DNA from: Clostridiales bacterium
Lineage (GTDB): Bacteria; Bacillota; Dethiobacteria; Dethiobacterales; Dethiobacteraceae
Assembly (NCBI GenBank): GCA_018335855.1
Contig: JAGXRM010000037.1
Location: 1 to 64,000 of the forward strand
Length of the DNA stretch: 64,000 nucleotides
Reading direction: 5' to 3'
Below, one piece after another: positions 40,676-51,345 of this stretch. A model generated the notes under the pieces. That model saw only the letters and a list, made by a program, of their open reading frames with translations, was not told where the DNA came from and did no database searches. Numbering within the stretch: the first letter of the stretch is position 1; each line of letters opens with the position of its first letter. The translations under genes and the position numbers were made by a program.

Positions 40676-41932
40676 CTATTTCATGAAGCCCTGGTAGTTC
40701 CTCATCAACATATGGCTTTCAATCTGCTTCATTGTTTCGAGGACAACACCGACGACAATAATCATACCTACACCGCCGAAGATGATATTAATGCGGAAGA
40801 GATTTTGTAATATAACCGGCATGGTTGCGATGGCCGCAAGTGCAATGGCACCGGCCAACGTCAAACGGCTGGAAACACGGCCGAGAAATTCAGCTGTGGG
40901 CCTGCCCGGGCGAAGTCCCGGAATAAAGCCGCCGTATTTTTTCATATCATTGGAGATTTTAACCGGGTCAAACTGAATGGCAGTATAGAAGTAAGCAAAG
41001 AACAAAATTAACAGAATATACAAGAGGGTGTGAACCGGTGCGCCGACACGGAACATACTTTCAAAGAACCGGGCTATCGGGTGGTTAATAAACTGTGCAA
41101 TTGTCGCAGGGAACATTAAGAGTGCCGATGCGAAAATGACAGGAATAACACCGGATTGGTTGACTTTCATCGGAATATGGGTGGACTGTCCACCGTACAT
41201 TTTCCGTCCAACCACTCGTTTCGCGTACTGAACCGGAATACGGCGCTGGCCTTCTTCCAAGGCTACAATGGCCACAATCAGGCCGAGCACAATAATCACG
41301 GTAGCCAGAACGGTAAAGATGTTCAGTTCTCCCAGCCGGGTCAATTCAAAAGTCTGCAGCATGCCCGGTCCGAAACGGGAAACAATCCCTGCAAAGATTA
41401 TCAGCGAAATCCCGTTGCCGACACCTTTTTCAGTAATCAGTTCCCCCTGCCACATCAGGAACGCCGTTCCTGCAGTCAGCGTGATAATAATGGTCAGGTA
41501 GGTAAAGAATGTGGGGTTAATAACAGCTGCGCTGAAGATACCCACTGTCATACCCGTCGCCTGAATCAGAGCCAGGACTATGGTACCATAACGGATGAGC
41601 TGAGCCAGTTTTTTCTGACCTTCTTGCCCTTCCTTGGCCCATTCTTCAAATTTAGGAACTACCACCGTCAAAAGTTGCATAATAATTGATGCGTTAATGT
41701 ACGGCATAATCCCCATCGCGAATATTGTGAAGTTTTCCAAAGCACCGCCGGCAAAAACATTAAACAAACCGAACAGATTATCTCCTTGGAAAAACTCAGC
41801 TAAAACCGTTGGATCTACCCCAGGTACGGGAACATGGGCACCAAGACGGTAGATAAACAGCATAACCGCGGTGAATATTATCCGTTGCCGTAGCTCCTTA
41901 ATTTTCCAGGCGCTGCGAATTGTTTCTAGCAT
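40676..41932 (-). CDS. secY: Protein translocase subunit SecY
   Basis: The channel of the Sec translocon with ten membrane spans: KELRQRIIFTAVMLFIYRLGAHVPVPGV at the start, FTIFAMGIMPYINASIIMQLL (TM2), GNGISLIIFAGIVSR (TM5) and GGFIPGLRPGRPTAEFLGR (loop before TM9). Length 418. It follows rplO by 1 bp. Standard place at the end of the spc cluster. Confidence 0.98.
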   Translation of the reverse strand: MLETIRSAWKIKELRQRIIFTAVMLFIYRLGAHVPVPGVDPTVLAEFFQGDNLFGLFNVFAGGALENFTIFAMGIMPYINASIIMQLLTVVVPKFEEWAKEGQEGQKKLAQLIRYGTIVLALIQATGMTVGIFSAAVINPTFFTYLTIIITLTAGTAFLMWQGELITEKGVGNGISLIIFAGIVSRFGPGMLQTFELTRLGELNIFTVLATVIIVLGLIVAIVALEEGQRRIPVQYAKRVVGRKMYGGQSTHIPMKVNQSGVIPVIFASALLMFPATIAQFINHPIARFFESMFRVGAPVHTLLYILLILFFAYFYTAIQFDPVKISNDMKKYGGFIPGLRPGRPTAEFLGRVSSRLTLAGAIALAAIATMPVILQNLFRINIIFGGVGMIIVVGVVLETMKQIESHMLMRNYQGFMK

Positions 41933-41933
41933 C

Positions 41934-42374
41934 CTAGATCACCTCAGTTTTGCCGCCGGCGGCTTCAATCTTTTCAGCGGCCGTTTTGGTAAAACCATGG
42001 GCAGAAACGGTAAGAGACCGTTCCAAATTGCCATTGCCGAGAATGCGCACGCCGTCTTTCTTTGATTTAATAACTCCCTGCTGCTTGAGCAGTTCGGGCG
42101 TCACTACCGTGCCATCGGCAAAGACATTGAGGCGAGCAATATTCACTTCGTTGTAATCTTTTTTAAAGATGCTGGTAAAGCCCCGCTTTGGCACGGTACG
42201 CTGCAGGGGCATTTGACCACCTTCAAAGCCGGGACGGACACCACCGCCAGAGCGGGAGTTTTGTCCTTTATGGCCTTTTCCGGAAGTTTTGCCAAGTCCG
42301 CTGCCAATGCCTCTGCCCAGCCTTTTCTTCTTCGTCCGGGCACCTTTGGGACTGGATAACTCATGTAAACGCAT
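41934..42374 (-). CDS. rplO: 50S ribosomal protein L15
   Basis: A 146-residue late assembly protein: [20 protein letters not shown], then [20 protein letters not shown] and [17 protein letters not shown]. Ends [12 protein letters not shown]. Located between rpmD and secY. Confidence 0.98.
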   Translation of the reverse strand: MRLHELSSPKGARTKKKRLGRGIGSGLGKTSGKGHKGQNSRSGGGVRPGFEGGQMPLQRTVPKRGFTSIFKKDYNEVNIARLNVFADGTVVTPELLKQQGVIKSKKDGVRILGNGNLERSLTVSAHGFTKTAAEKIEAAGGKTEVI

Positions 42375-42388
42375 TGCTTACACCTCCT

Positions 42389-42571
42389 CTAAACTTCTTC
42401 GACTTGAACGAGGTGGATAACTTTATTGATCATACCCCTGATTTGAGGTGTATCCGCATGTTCAACAGCCTGGTGAAGCTTGGACAAGCCCAATGCTTTC
42501 ACCGTCAGCCGCTGGGGTTCAGGCCGCCCGATTACACTATTAATTAAAGTAATTCGTAATTGTTTGCTCAT
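42389..42571 (-). CDS. rpmD: 50S ribosomal protein L30
   Basis: A 60-residue protein: [20 protein letters not shown] then [20 protein letters not shown], ending in a short acidic tail. Between rpsE and rplO. Usual length. Confidence 0.97.
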   Translation of the reverse strand: MSKQLRITLINSVIGRPEPQRLTVKALGLSKLHQAVEHADTPQIRGMINKVIHLVQVEEV

Positions 42572-42583
42572 GTGTTCCGCCTC

Positions 42584-43084
42584 CTACCCTAAAAGCTCTT
42601 CCACTGTTTTGCCGCGCAATTTGGCGACATGCTCAGCACTTTTTAAGTTTTTCAGGCCCGTCATCGTCGCATTGATGACATTGATGGCATTGGCGGATCC
42701 CAGTGATTTTGTCAGGATATCCCGCACTCCGGCCAACTCCAACACCGCGCGGACCGGTCCGCCGGCGATAACACCGGTACCTTCCGAAGCAGGCTTTAGC
42801 AATACCCTGCCAGCGCCGAAGACTCCGGTGATGGCATGGGGTATGGTTGTGCCGACCAAAGGAACTGTGACCAGGTTCTTCTTTGCATCTTCAATTCCTT
42901 TACGAATCGCCTCGGGAACTTCGCCCGCTTTGCCCATGCCGGCTCCGACTCTGCCGTTGCCGTCACCGACAACAACCAATGCGGAGAAGCTGAAGCGCCG
43001 TCCGCCTTTAACAACTTTGGCGACACGGTTTATCTGGACGACCTTCTCAGTAAATTCGGATTTAGTGGCATTATATTTATCCAC
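42584..43084 (-). CDS. rpsE: 30S ribosomal protein S5
   Basis: A 166-residue fidelity protein at the small-subunit entry side: [41 protein letters not shown] and [16 protein letters not shown]. Ends KTVEELLG. Order L18-S5-L30 as usual. Confidence 0.98.
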   Translation of the reverse strand: MDKYNATKSEFTEKVVQINRVAKVVKGGRRFSFSALVVVGDGNGRVGAGMGKAGEVPEAIRKGIEDAKKNLVTVPLVGTTIPHAITGVFGAGRVLLKPASEGTGVIAGGPVRAVLELAGVRDILTKSLGSANAINVINATMTGLKNLKSAEHVAKLRGKTVEELLG

Positions 43085-43104
43085 GCCGTTATCCCTCCTT
43101 CGCG

Positions 43105-43473
43105 CTAAAATTCCAGGCCCGCTTCGCGGGCACCGTCGGCCAGTTCTTTAATCCGGCCGTGGTAGAGGTAGCCCCCTCTGTCAAATATAACTTGGTTAAT
43201 TCCTTTTTCCACAGCTTTTTGCGCAATAAGCGTGCCGACTTTTCGGGCTGCTTCTTTGTTACCACATGACGTTTTCCCTTCCCCGATTGCGGGGTCCAGA
43301 CTGGATGCGGCAACGATAGTAACACCGTTTTCATCGTCGATGATTTGCGCATAAATATTCTTCAGGCTACGGAAGACGTTGAGCCGCGGGCGCAGCGCAG
43401 TTCCGGCCATTTTTTTGCGGACGCGGAAGTGTCTCCGCTTACGGGCGGCATTTTTATCTTGACGGGTGATCAA
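43105..43473 (-). CDS. rplR: 50S ribosomal protein L18
   Basis: A 122-residue 5S rRNA-binding protein: [40 protein letters not shown] and the ending [19 protein letters not shown]. Complete. Confidence 0.98.
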   Translation of the reverse strand: MITRQDKNAARKRRHFRVRKKMAGTALRPRLNVFRSLKNIYAQIIDDENGVTIVAASSLDPAIGEGKTSCGNKEAARKVGTLIAQKAVEKGINQVIFDRGGYLYHGRIKELADGAREAGLEF

Positions 43474-43538
43474 ACCTATCCCTCCTCACCTGTTGCGCCA
43501 GTATGCGCACATATTGACGCAACCATTTCATAAAATGG

Positions 43539-44075
43539 TTATTTGCCGGTCTTACCGACTTTGCGGCGGATTCGTTCTGTGTCGTACTTAATACCCTTAC
43601 CTTTATAGGGCTCTGGTTCACGTACGGCGCGGATGTTTGCTGCAATGCTGCCAACTGCTTCTTTGTCAATCCCTTTAACCACGATTTTTGTGGGCACAGG
43701 GACTTCCAGTTCAATTCCCGCGGGTGGCACAATGTTTACCGGGTGTGAATATCCGATGGATATTACGACGTTATCGCCTTGCTTGTTAGCGCGGTAACCG
43801 ACGCCAACTAAGTCCAGTGTCTTTGTATATCCTTTGGTTACACCTTCGACCATATTGGCCACAAGAGTACGGGTAAGGCCATGCAGAGAACGCTTTTCCT
43901 TTGTGTCCTCATCGCGGCTGACAATTACCTGGTCACCCTGCAGTTCAACTTTTATTAACCGGGGCAACTCTTTTTCCAGTTGGCCCAGCGGCCCTTTGAC
44001 AGTAACAACATTATCATTCTGGGAGAACTCTACGCCTGCCGGCAGTTCTACCGGTTTACGACCGATGCGGCTCAT
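43539..44075 (-). CDS. rplF: 50S ribosomal protein L6
   Basis: A 178-residue protein near the factor-binding site: [45 protein letters not shown] and the ending [20 protein letters not shown]. Complete. Confidence 0.98.
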   Translation of the reverse strand: MSRIGRKPVELPAGVEFSQNDNVVTVKGPLGQLEKELPRLIKVELQGDQVIVSRDEDTKEKRSLHGLTRTLVANMVEGVTKGYTKTLDLVGVGYRANKQGDNVVISIGYSHPVNIVPPAGIELEVPVPTKIVVKGIDKEAVGSIAANIRAVREPEPYKGKGIKYDTERIRRKVGKTGK

Positions 44076-44088
44076 TTTGTCTACCTCC

Positions 44089-44487
44089 TTACCAGATGTA
44101 GCAGAGGACTTCGCCGCCGACGCCGTTTTTACGCGCGGCTTTATCGCTCATAATCCCCTGTGAGGTGGATATGATAGCGATCCCGAGCCCGCTCAGCACT
44201 TTAGGCAGGTCATCTTTTTGTGCATACACACGCAATCCCGGCTTACTGATCCTCTTTAAACCGGTAATGACTTTTTCACGGTTAGGACCGTATTTGAGAT
44301 AAATACGAATGGTCCCCTGCTTATTGTCTTTCTTGAAATCGAACTCCTTAATGTAGCCTTCTTGCTTCAGGATATCCGCAATGGCAAGCTTGATCTTTGA
44401 TCCCGGCATTTCCACCGTATCATGGTGAACCATGTTTGCGTTGCGAATTCTTGTCAGCATATCAGCAATTGGGTCCGTCATGGTCAT
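44089..44487 (-). CDS. rpsH: 30S ribosomal protein S8
   Basis: A 132-residue primary 16S-binding protein and, in other bacteria, the regulator of the spc operon: [30 protein letters not shown] and [23 protein letters not shown] at 44487 or 44481. Complete. Confidence 0.98.
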   Translation of the reverse strand: MTMTDPIADMLTRIRNANMVHHDTVEMPGSKIKLAIADILKQEGYIKEFDFKKDNKQGTIRIYLKYGPNREKVITGLKRISKPGLRVYAQKDDLPKVLSGLGIAIISTSQGIMSDKAARKNGVGGEVLCYIW

Positions 44488-44522
44488 CGCAATCGAACCT
44501 CCTTTCTCTCCTTAAATCCCCT

Positions 44523-44708
44523 CTACCAACTGGCTTTTTTCACGCCGGGGATTTTCCCTTCGTGGGCAAGCTTACGGAAACAAAGGCGACACATACCAAA
44601 CTTGCGCAGGTACGCACGGGGACGGCCGCACAATTTGCAGCGGTTAACACCTTGTACTTCAAACTTGGGGGTCCTGTTTGCCTTAGCAATCATTGATTTT
44701 TTGGCCAC
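44523..44708 (-). CDS. rpsN: 30S ribosomal protein S14, zinc type
   Basis: A 61-residue short S14 with a zinc-binding [10 protein letters not shown] and FGMCRLCFR pair. This type Z form lies in the spc cluster of Firmicutes. GGAGGGG precedes the ATG. Confidence 0.98.
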   Translation of the reverse strand: MAKKSMIAKANRTPKFEVQGVNRCKLCGRPRAYLRKFGMCRLCFRKLAHEGKIPGVKKASW

Positions 44709-44726
44709 GTTTTCCCCTCCTTTTCC

Positions 44727-45269
44727 TTATGCTGTCCGGAACGGCATGCCCATTTCACGCAGCAGTTCCCTTGCTTCTTCATCGTTATCAGCTGTTGTTA
44801 CAATGACAATATCCATACCACGCACTTTATCCACCTGATCGTAGTTAATCTCCGGGAAAATCAACTGCTCACGCAGTCCCAGTGTATAGTTACCACGACC
44901 GTCAAACGCTTTCGGTGAAACACCGCGAAAGTCACGTACCCTGGGCAGTGCCACATTAAAGAGTTTATCGAGGAATTCGTACATCCTCTCACCCCGTAGC
45001 GTAACCTTGCAACCGATGGACATTCCTTCACGGAGTTTAAAACTGGCCACAGACTTACGAGCTTTAGTGATAACAGGGCGTTGTCCGGAAATCAGTGTCA
45101 TATCATTGACTGCGGCGTCCAGTACTTTGGCGTTTTCTTTTGCTTCACCCACACCCATGTTAATGACCACTTTATTCAAACGCGGGGCTTGGAGGACGTT
45201 TTGATACTGGAAACGTTCCATCAACGCCGGCCGCACTTCGCTGTTGTATTTATCCTTTAACCGGGCCAT
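44727..45269 (-). CDS. rplE: 50S ribosomal protein L5
   Basis: A 180-residue 5S rRNA-binding protein: [35 protein letters not shown] and [20 protein letters not shown]. Ends [12 protein letters not shown]. Complete. Confidence 0.98.
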   Translation of the reverse strand: MARLKDKYNSEVRPALMERFQYQNVLQAPRLNKVVINMGVGEAKENAKVLDAAVNDMTLISGQRPVITKARKSVASFKLREGMSIGCKVTLRGERMYEFLDKLFNVALPRVRDFRGVSPKAFDGRGNYTLGLREQLIFPEINYDQVDKVRGMDIVIVTTADNDEEARELLREMGMPFRTA

Positions 45270-45289
45270 AGTCCGTACCTCCTTTCCGG

Positions 45290-45616
45290 CTACTTATCGA
45301 GGGATTCCCCGCACTTTTTACATACCCTGGCACGTGATCCGTCTTTCATAACGGACTTAGCAATCCTTGTGGCCTTTTGGCAGTTGGGGCAGACGACCAT
45401 GACTTTGGCGCTGTTTAACGCGGCTTCCTGTTCATGGATACCTGCCTGCACACGCTGTGAGGCTTTGGCATGCTTCTTTACGATATTAACCCCTTCGACA
45501 ACCACTTTCCCTTCAGAGGGAATAGCAGCAATCACTTTACCTTTTTTACCCTTGTCCTTACCGGACAGGACTAATACTTTGTCACCTTTTCTTACATGCA
45601 TCTTGGAAACTGTCAA
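45290..45616 (-). CDS. rplX: 50S ribosomal protein L24
   Basis: A 108-residue assembly initiator: [20 protein letters not shown] (KOW motif), VNIVKKHAK and a C-terminal zinc ribbon with [11 protein letters not shown] and [13 protein letters not shown]. The start is probably TTG at 45616, eight bases after AGGAGG; a GTG at 45625 lies inside that site. Confidence 0.95.
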   Translation of the reverse strand: MTVSKMHVRKGDKVLVLSGKDKGKKGKVIAAIPSEGKVVVEGVNIVKKHAKASQRVQAGIHEQEAALNSAKVMVVCPNCQKATRIAKSVMKDGSRARVCKKCGESLDK

Positions 45617-45636
45617 TGTTTGCACCTCCTTGGCGC

Positions 45637-46005
45637 TTATATCACTTCCGGCGCGAGTGAGACAATTTTCATAAATTCTTTTTCTCTTAATTCACGGGCC
45701 ACAGGTCCGAAGATCCGCGTCCCCCGCGGGTTCTTCTGATCGTTAATCAGCACAGCAGCGTTTTCGTCAAACTTGATGTACGAGCCGTCATTGCGCCGGG
45801 CTCCCTGCCGGGTACGGACGATGACCGCCTTGACAACATCACCTTTTTTGACAACCCCGCCGGGTGTTGCTTCTTTGACGGCGGCCACAATAATATCACC
45901 GATGTTACCGGTTTTCCGGGTGGATCCGCCAAGAACGCGGATGCACATAATCTTTTTAGCGCCGGAGTTGTCGGCAACGGCCAGATATGTTTGGCTTTGA
46001 ATCAT
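45637..46005 (-). CDS. rplN: 50S ribosomal protein L14
   Basis: A 122-residue interface protein: [30 protein letters not shown] and [19 protein letters not shown]. The start is the ATG at 46005 behind AAGGAGGG, not the longer frame from 46023. Confidence 0.97.
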   Translation of the reverse strand: MIQSQTYLAVADNSGAKKIMCIRVLGGSTRKTGNIGDIIVAAVKEATPGGVVKKGDVVKAVIVRTRQGARRNDGSYIKFDENAAVLINDQKNPRGTRIFGPVARELREKEFMKIVSLAPEVI

Positions 46006-46020
46006 GGTTGCCCTCCTTTC

Positions 46021-46113
46021 CACTACTAGATGTCTGAGGTCTGATGTCAGATGTCGGAACTAATGATTAAATCCTAATGTCTGACCTCTGAGTTCTGACT
46101 TCTGACCTCTAGC
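46021..46113. repeat. Degenerate GTCAGA/TCTGAC repeats between rpsQ and rplN
   Basis: Several heptamer-like units (GTCTGAG, GTCTGAT, GTCAGAT, then TCTGACC, TCTGAGT, TCTGACT, TCTGACC) face each other and could fold as an imperfect hairpin inside the operon. A similar array lies at 50140-50215. Confidence 0.6.
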
Positions 46114-46115
46114 TT

Positions 46116-46373
46116 TTACAGCTGGGATTTCTCCATAATCTCCACAAGGCGCCATCTCTTATCCTTGCTGATAGGCCTTGTCTCCATGATTCTAACTTTG
46201 TCCCCGATGCTGCAAGCATTTTCAGGGTCATGGACTTTATACTTTTTTGACACCCGAATGATTTTCCCGTACAGGGGATGACGGGTGATACGTTCGACGG
46301 ATACAACAGCCGTTTTATCCATTTTATCGCTGACAACGCGGCCAGTCCGTGTTTTACGGTTACTACGCTCCAA
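46116..46373 (-). CDS. rpsQ: 30S ribosomal protein S17
   Basis: An 85-residue primary 16S-binding OB-fold protein: [34 protein letters not shown] and [19 protein letters not shown]. Complete. Confidence 0.97.
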   Translation of the reverse strand: MERSNRKTRTGRVVSDKMDKTAVVSVERITRHPLYGKIIRVSKKYKVHDPENACSIGDKVRIMETRPISKDKRWRLVEIMEKSQL

Positions 46374-46400
46374 GAGCTTTGCCTCCTTTCAACGGCAACG

Positions 46401-46598
46401 TTAGCTTAGTTTTAATTCACGTTCCCGTTGGACTGTTTTAACCCGTGCGATATTCTTGCGCACTTCCCGAATTCTCATCGGGTTTTCCAGTTGGCCCGTG
46501 GCCATTTGAAAGCGCAGGTTAAACAGCTCTTCTTTTAACTCGGACATCTTGCCGTCCAGTTCAACATCGCTGAATTCTTTGAACTCCTTAGCTCTCAT
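46401..46598 (-). CDS. rpmC: 50S ribosomal protein L29
   Basis: A 65-residue helical protein at the tunnel exit: [40 protein letters not shown] and [17 protein letters not shown]. The ATG at 46598 overlaps the end of rplP by 11 bp. Confidence 0.96.
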   Translation of the reverse strand: MRAKEFKEFSDVELDGKMSELKEELFNLRFQMATGQLENPMRIREVRKNIARVKTVQRERELKLS

Positions 46599-47022
46599 GA
46601 CCTTCACCACCTGTTTCAACACGTTTCAGGAATTTTGTCTTAGTCGGGAGTTTATGCGCCGCTAAACGCAAGGCTTCCCTGGCCACATCTTCCGGTACGC
46701 CAGCCAGTTCAAAAAGAATCCGACCTGGTTTAACAACGGCAACCCAAAACTCAGGGGAGCCTTTACCGGAACCCATCCGGGTTTCCGCGGGCTTGGCCGT
46801 TACCGGCTTATCCGGGAAAATTTTGATCCATACTTTTCCGCCCCGCTTAATATAACGGGTCATGGCAATACGGGCAGCTTCAATCTGTTGGTTAGTAATC
46901 CAGGCGGGTTCCAATGCTTGCAACCCGTATTCACCGAAGACGATATCGTGGCCTTTCTGGGCCATGCCCTTCATCCGGCCGCGGTGCTGTCTGCGATATT
47001 TAACTCTTTTTGGGATTAGCAT
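46588..47022 (-). CDS. rplP: 50S ribosomal protein L16
   Basis: A 144-residue protein near the A and P sites: [40 protein letters not shown] and [16 protein letters not shown]. The start is the ATG at 47022, which overlaps the end of rpsC by 23 bp; the longer frame is rejected by length. Confidence 0.97.
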   Translation of the reverse strand: MLIPKRVKYRRQHRGRMKGMAQKGHDIVFGEYGLQALEPAWITNQQIEAARIAMTRYIKRGGKVWIKIFPDKPVTAKPAETRMGSGKGSPEFWVAVVKPGRILFELAGVPEDVAREALRLAAHKLPTKTKFLKRVETGGEGHES

Positions 47023-47683
47023 CCGGGTTCCCTCCTCCCGTTCTGGCCTGCTTAGTCGGGAGAACCTCCCCTTTATATATCCAGACTTTGATGCCAATAC
47101 GGCCGTAGGTGGTGTGGGCTTCCACAAAACCGTAATCAATATTGGCTCGTAATGTCTGCAGAGGAACAGTCCCCTCATGGTATGATTCCGTGCGGGCGAT
47201 TTCGGCACCGCCAAGGCGGCCGCTGATCATCACTTTCACACCTTTTGCACCTGCGCGCATAGTACGGAAAACAGATTGTTTCAAAGCACGGCGGAAGGCG
47301 ATCCGCTTCGTTAACTGAACAGCAATATTTTCTGCTACAAGGGTTGCGTCCAGTTCCGGGTTTTTAATCTCCATGATATTAATGTGTACTTGCTTTTTAT
47401 CAGCAATCTTTTCTAGCTTTCTACGCAGCTCCTCAACACCGGAGCCGCCTTTGCCAATAACAATTCCAGGCTTCGCCGTATGGATAGAAATACGGATGCG
47501 GGTAGCAACCCTTTCAATTTCCACACGGGAAACGGCAGCATTTGCTAAGTGTTTGGCAATCGCATTACGGATCTTCATATCTTCGTGGAGAAGGTCCGTA
47601 TAGTTTTTATCGGCGTACCATTTAGCATCCCAGTCCCGGATAATTCCGAGTCGGAAGCCAATCGGGCTTACCTTTTGACCCAC
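47000..47683 (-). CDS. rpsC: 30S ribosomal protein S3
   Basis: A 227-residue mRNA-entry protein with KH domain: [40 protein letters not shown] (the GxxG loop) and [17 protein letters not shown]. The start is GTG at 47683 behind AAGGGAGGG; a longer frame to 47764 overlaps rplV and is rejected. Confidence 0.97.
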   Translation of the reverse strand: MGQKVSPIGFRLGIIRDWDAKWYADKNYTDLLHEDMKIRNAIAKHLANAAVSRVEIERVATRIRISIHTAKPGIVIGKGGSGVEELRRKLEKIADKKQVHINIMEIKNPELDATLVAENIAVQLTKRIAFRRALKQSVFRTMRAGAKGVKVMISGRLGGAEIARTESYHEGTVPLQTLRANIDYGFVEAHTTYGRIGIKVWIYKGEVLPTKQARTGGGNPDANPKKS

Positions 47684-47687
47684 AGAC

Positions 47688-48026
47688 TTATCCCTCCCTT
47701 TGCTTGAGTATGATGGTGATATGACTGGTGGGCTTACGGATTTTGCTTGCCATACCACGGGCACGGGGGCGGAAACGCTTTAGTACCGGCCCTTGGTCGA
47801 CAAAAATCTGCGCCACATAAAGTTCATCACGGTTCATCTCAAAATTGTTTTCGGCGTTAGCCATGGCGGAATGAAGCACTCTGTAAATCGGCTCCGCCGG
47901 CCGGTTTGGCGTAAAGCTCAGGATGTTCAATGCATCCTTGGCATTTTTGCCGCGTATCGTGTCAGCCACAAGGCGGGCTTTCCGCGGCGACATCCTAATA
48001 TACTTGGCTGTTGCTTTTGCTTCCAC
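47688..48026 (-). CDS. rplV: 50S ribosomal protein L22
   Basis: A 112-residue tunnel protein: [36 protein letters not shown] and [20 protein letters not shown], whose loop lines the exit tunnel. Complete. Confidence 0.98.
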   Translation of the reverse strand: MEAKATAKYIRMSPRKARLVADTIRGKNAKDALNILSFTPNRPAEPIYRVLHSAMANAENNFEMNRDELYVAQIFVDQGPVLKRFRPRARGMASKIRKPTSHITIILKQREG

Positions 48027-48038
48027 GGTAATCCCTCC

Positions 48039-48323
48039 TTATTTCAACGATGTGGACCGTTCCGTATGACCACTGTGCCCGCGGAATGTGCGGGTCGGAG
48101 CAAACTCACCGAGTTTGTGGCCAACCATGTCTTCGGTGACATAAACGGGCACGTGCTTTCTCCCGTCATGGACCGCCAACGTGTGGCCGACCATTTCGGG
48201 GAAAATGGTGGAACGGCGTGACCAGGTTTTAATCACTTTTTTCTCGTTCTTGTCATTCATCTGCTGGACTTTAACCAGCAGTTTGGCATCAATATAGGGG
48301 CCTTTTTTCAGAGACCTGGACAA
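48039..48323 (-). CDS. rpsS: 30S ribosomal protein S19
   Basis: A 94-residue head protein: [40 protein letters not shown] and [20 protein letters not shown]. Complete. Confidence 0.98.
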   Translation of the reverse strand: MSRSLKKGPYIDAKLLVKVQQMNDKNEKKVIKTWSRRSTIFPEMVGHTLAVHDGRKHVPVYVTEDMVGHKLGEFAPTRTFRGHSGHTERSTSLK

Positions 48324-48348
48324 GTCTTGACGACCTCCTTCCTAACGC

Positions 48349-49179
48349 TTACTTATTCCGACGCTTAGCAATAAACTGGTCGGACTTTTTGTTTTTCTGT
48401 CGCGTTTTGTAACCGAGAGTCGGTTTACCCCAGGGGGTTACCGGACTTTTACGGCCAATTGGGGCTTTACCTTCACCACCGCCGTGCGGGTGGTCAACCG
48501 GGTTCATAACAACACCGCGGACGGTGGGTCGCTTACCCAACCAACGGGAGCGTCCCGCTTTACCGATGGTGATATTCTCATGCTCGAGGTTACCAACCTG
48601 ACCGATGGTGGCTTTGCATTCCTGAGAAACCAGGCGAACTTCACCGGACGGCAGACGCACGTGGGCGTACTTACCTTCCTTCGCCATCAATTGGGCTGAA
48701 GCACCGGCGGAGCGAACCATCTGCGCGCCTTTACCCACTTTGAGTTCAATATTATGAATGAGTGTACCTACGGGAATGGACTTTAGTTGCAGCGAGTTGC
48801 CGGGCTTAATATCTGCCGTTGGACCAGAAATTACTTCCGTACCTACGGTAACGCCCACAGGTGCCAGGATATAGCGTTTTTCACCATCAGCATAATGAAG
48901 TAGTGCGATGTTTGCCGAGCGATTTGGATCATATTCGATGGTGGCCACTTTTGCCGGCACACCGTCTTTGTCCCGCTTAAAGTCAATGACCCGGTACTTG
49001 CGTTTATGTCCGCCTCCCTGATGACGTACGGTGATCCGGCCCTGCGCGTTGCGGCCCGCCTTACTTTTCAACGGCTCCAGCAAAGATTTTTCCGGCTCTG
49101 TGGTGGTAATTTCGTCAACCGACCGAACGGTCATAAAACGACGTCCCGGAGAGGTGGGAACGAATTTTTTAATTGCCAT
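48349..49179 (-). CDS. rplB: 50S ribosomal protein L2
   Basis: A 276-residue core protein near the peptidyl-transferase centre: [40 protein letters not shown] and [20 protein letters not shown] with the conserved His of the active-site loop. Complete. Confidence 0.98.
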   Translation of the reverse strand: MAIKKFVPTSPGRRFMTVRSVDEITTTEPEKSLLEPLKSKAGRNAQGRITVRHQGGGHKRKYRVIDFKRDKDGVPAKVATIEYDPNRSANIALLHYADGEKRYILAPVGVTVGTEVISGPTADIKPGNSLQLKSIPVGTLIHNIELKVGKGAQMVRSAGASAQLMAKEGKYAHVRLPSGEVRLVSQECKATIGQVGNLEHENITIGKAGRSRWLGKRPTVRGVVMNPVDHPHGGGEGKAPIGRKSPVTPWGKPTLGYKTRQKNKKSDQFIAKRRNK

Positions 49180-49203
49180 TTTTATATCTCCCTCCTTCCT
49201 GGG

Positions 49204-49497
49204 TTATAGTCCTTCGAAGATTTCGATGGGCTTGCTGCCTTCTTCCAAGGTGACAATGGCCTTCTTCCAGCTTGGACGGCGTCCTACAAACGCCCCCATC
49301 CGTTTCATTTTCCCTGTGACGCGGATGGTGTTTACAGTCTTCACTTTAACCTTAAAGAGTTCTTCCACAGCTTTTTTAATTTCCACCTTATTGGCTTTGG
49401 TGTCAACCTCGAATGAGTATTTTCCCAGTTCCATCAACGAAGTGGACTTTTCTGTGACCAGTGGCTTCTTAATAATGTCTCTGGCATCACGGATCAT
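49204..49497 (-). CDS. rplW: 50S ribosomal protein L23
   Basis: A 97-residue tunnel-exit protein and docking site for trigger factor: [40 protein letters not shown] and [17 protein letters not shown]. Overlaps rplD by 4 bp. Confidence 0.98.
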   Translation of the reverse strand: MIRDARDIIKKPLVTEKSTSLMELGKYSFEVDTKANKVEIKKAVEELFKVKVKTVNTIRVTGKMKRMGAFVGRRPSWKKAIVTLEEGSKPIEIFEGL

Positions 49498-50120
49498 TGG
49501 GCGAATACCTCCTCTACCTGAGCCACGGCATCCCGTGTAATCACCAGGTTGTCGGTGTTGAGAATGTCATAAACATTCAATTGTCCGGCATTCAGCGTTT
49601 TCACACCGGGAATGTTACGTGCCGACTTGATGACGCTCTCCTGCGGAGAATCGATGACAATCAGTACTTTACGACCGGTTTTCAGGTTCCCGAGGACGCT
49701 GACCATATCCTTTGTTCTCGGGACTGCCATTTTAAGTTCGTCAAGTACAATCAGTGAACCATCGTTCACTTTGCTGGAAAGAGCCGATTTCAACGCTAAA
49801 CGTCTCATCTTTTTCGGCATGACAACTTTATAAATGCGGCCTTTAGGTCCAAACGTAATTCCGCCGCCCTTCCAAATCGGTGAACGGGTGGAACCGTGTC
49901 TGGCACGCCCGGTCCCTTTTTGACGCCAGGGCTTACGTCCGCCGCCTCTAACTTCGCTGCGGTCTTTCACAGAAGCGGTGCCAAGTCTCTGGTTGGCCTG
50001 ATAAGCCAAAACCGCTTGATGCAATAACCCTTTATTTACTTTTACAGCGAAAACTGAGTCGGACAATTCGATATCTCCAACCTGTTCGCCTTGTGTGTTA
50101 AATAAAGCTAATTTCGGCAT
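49494..50120 (-). CDS. rplD: 50S ribosomal protein L4
   Basis: A 208-residue protein with the tunnel loop [20 protein letters not shown] and the S10-operon regulatory fold in other bacteria: [20 protein letters not shown], ending [12 protein letters not shown]. Complete. Confidence 0.98.
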   Translation of the reverse strand: MPKLALFNTQGEQVGDIELSDSVFAVKVNKGLLHQAVLAYQANQRLGTASVKDRSEVRGGGRKPWRQKGTGRARHGSTRSPIWKGGGITFGPKGRIYKVVMPKKMRRLALKSALSSKVNDGSLIVLDELKMAVPRTKDMVSVLGNLKTGRKVLIVIDSPQESVIKSARNIPGVKTLNAGQLNVYDILNTDNLVITRDAVAQVEEVFAQ

Positions 50121-50139
50121 CCCAAATCCTCCCTTCTAT

Positions 50140-50215
50140 GCTGGAGGTCAGAGCGGGAAGTCGGAAATCGGAAAATGAATTCCGTCTGACTTCTGAGTCT
50201 GCTCTGACTTCTCTG
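50140..50215. repeat. Degenerate GTCAGA/TCTGAC repeats between rplC and rplD
   Basis: GGTCAGAG, AAGTCGGA and AATCGGA face GTCTGACT, TCTGAGT and CTCTGACT, an imperfect inverted array like the one at 46021-46113. It makes the rplC-rplD gap unusually long (99 bp). Confidence 0.6.
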
Positions 50216-50219
50216 ATTA

Positions 50220-50852
50220 CTAGTTTGCTGCTTTCTCCGAGTTTTTTACTGTTAACAAACCACCGCGGGCACCGGGGACAGCACCGCGAATAAGCAGGAT
50301 GTTGCGGTCTGTATCCACTCTTACAACCTGGAGCTTTTGCACAGTAATTTTGTCGCCGCCCATGCGGCCGGGAAGTTTCTTGCCTTTAAAAACACGGGCC
50401 GCGTCAACTGCGCCCATGGAACCAGGGCCTCTGTGGTAATGGGAGCCGTGTGTGGTCGGTCCGCGGCTATAACCGTGCCGCTTAATGTTGCCCGCAAAGC
50501 CTTTGCCCCGGGAAACCCCGGTCACGTCTACCCATTCGCCTTCGGCAAAGACATCCGCTTTTAATTCCTGTCCCACTTCGTAGCCAGCCGTATCTTTTAG
50601 GCGGAACTCGCGAACATATTTTTTAGGAGTCTGTCCGGCTTTGCCAAAGTGTCCGGCCATTGGTTTGGTTACCTTTTTTTCTTTTACCTGAGCGAACCCG
50701 ACTTGAATCGCTTCATAGCCGTCGGTTTCTACCGTCTTTTTCTGTACCACAACGCATGGACCCGCCTCAATCACCGTTACGGGAATTACCCGACCGACTT
50801 CATCAAAAATTTGGGTCATGCCGATTTTTTTACCTAGGATTGCTTTTTGCAC
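50220..50852 (-). CDS. rplC: 50S ribosomal protein L3
   Basis: A 210-residue core protein: [40 protein letters not shown] and [20 protein letters not shown]. Complete. Confidence 0.98.
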   Translation of the reverse strand: MQKAILGKKIGMTQIFDEVGRVIPVTVIEAGPCVVVQKKTVETDGYEAIQVGFAQVKEKKVTKPMAGHFGKAGQTPKKYVREFRLKDTAGYEVGQELKADVFAEGEWVDVTGVSRGKGFAGNIKRHGYSRGPTTHGSHYHRGPGSMGAVDAARVFKGKKLPGRMGGDKITVQKLQVVRVDTDRNILLIRGAVPGARGGLLTVKNSEKAAN

Positions 50853-50890
50853 GTTTTTTGCACCTCCTTAAACTACTCTTCCCATTTTTC

Positions 50891-51199
50891 TTACAGTTTG
50901 ATTTCGATATCCACGCCGGCAGGAAGATCGAGACGCATCAGAGCATCAATCGTTTTCGGTGTCGGCTCAAGAATATCGATTAACCGTTTATGCGTCCGCA
51001 TTTCAAACTGTTCACGGGAGTCCTTATATTTATGAGGTGCCCGGATAACAGTATAAATATTTTTTTCCGTCGGCAGGGGAATGGGGCCGGAAACGGTTGC
51101 CCCGGTCCTTTTCGCAGTTTCCACAATTTTATTGGAAGACTGGTCTAAAATCTGATGGTCAAACGCCTTTAGGCGGATACGTATTTTTTGCTTTGCCAT
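50891..51199 (-). CDS. rpsJ: 30S ribosomal protein S10
   Basis: A 102-residue head protein that also serves NusB antitermination: [40 protein letters not shown] and [16 protein letters not shown]. First gene of the S10 cluster. Confidence 0.98.
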   Translation of the reverse strand: MAKQKIRIRLKAFDHQILDQSSNKIVETAKRTGATVSGPIPLPTEKNIYTVIRAPHKYKDSREQFEMRTHKRLIDILEPTPKTIDALMRLDLPAGVDIEIKL

Positions 51200-51244
51200 G
51201 CTTTTACCTCCTTCTTCGTCTGATTATTACAGACTACTCCGCAA

Positions 51245-51319
51245 AAATTCCCCGGCCTAAAAGGCCGGCAACCTTTTGCTTCATTGTTGGTCCGGGCTTT
51301 ACGTCTGAACTGCCCGGAC
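51245..51319 (-). terminator. Two hairpins after tuf
   Basis: GTCCGGGC/GCCCGGAC (51290-51297, 51312-51319) is followed by CCGGCC TTTTA GGCCGG (51252-51268) and then GGGGAATTTTT on the minus strand. The second is a good intrinsic terminator and probably lowers readthrough from tuf into rpsJ. Confidence 0.8.
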
Positions 51320-51345
51320 AAAGCATATAATGAAACTAAACTAGA

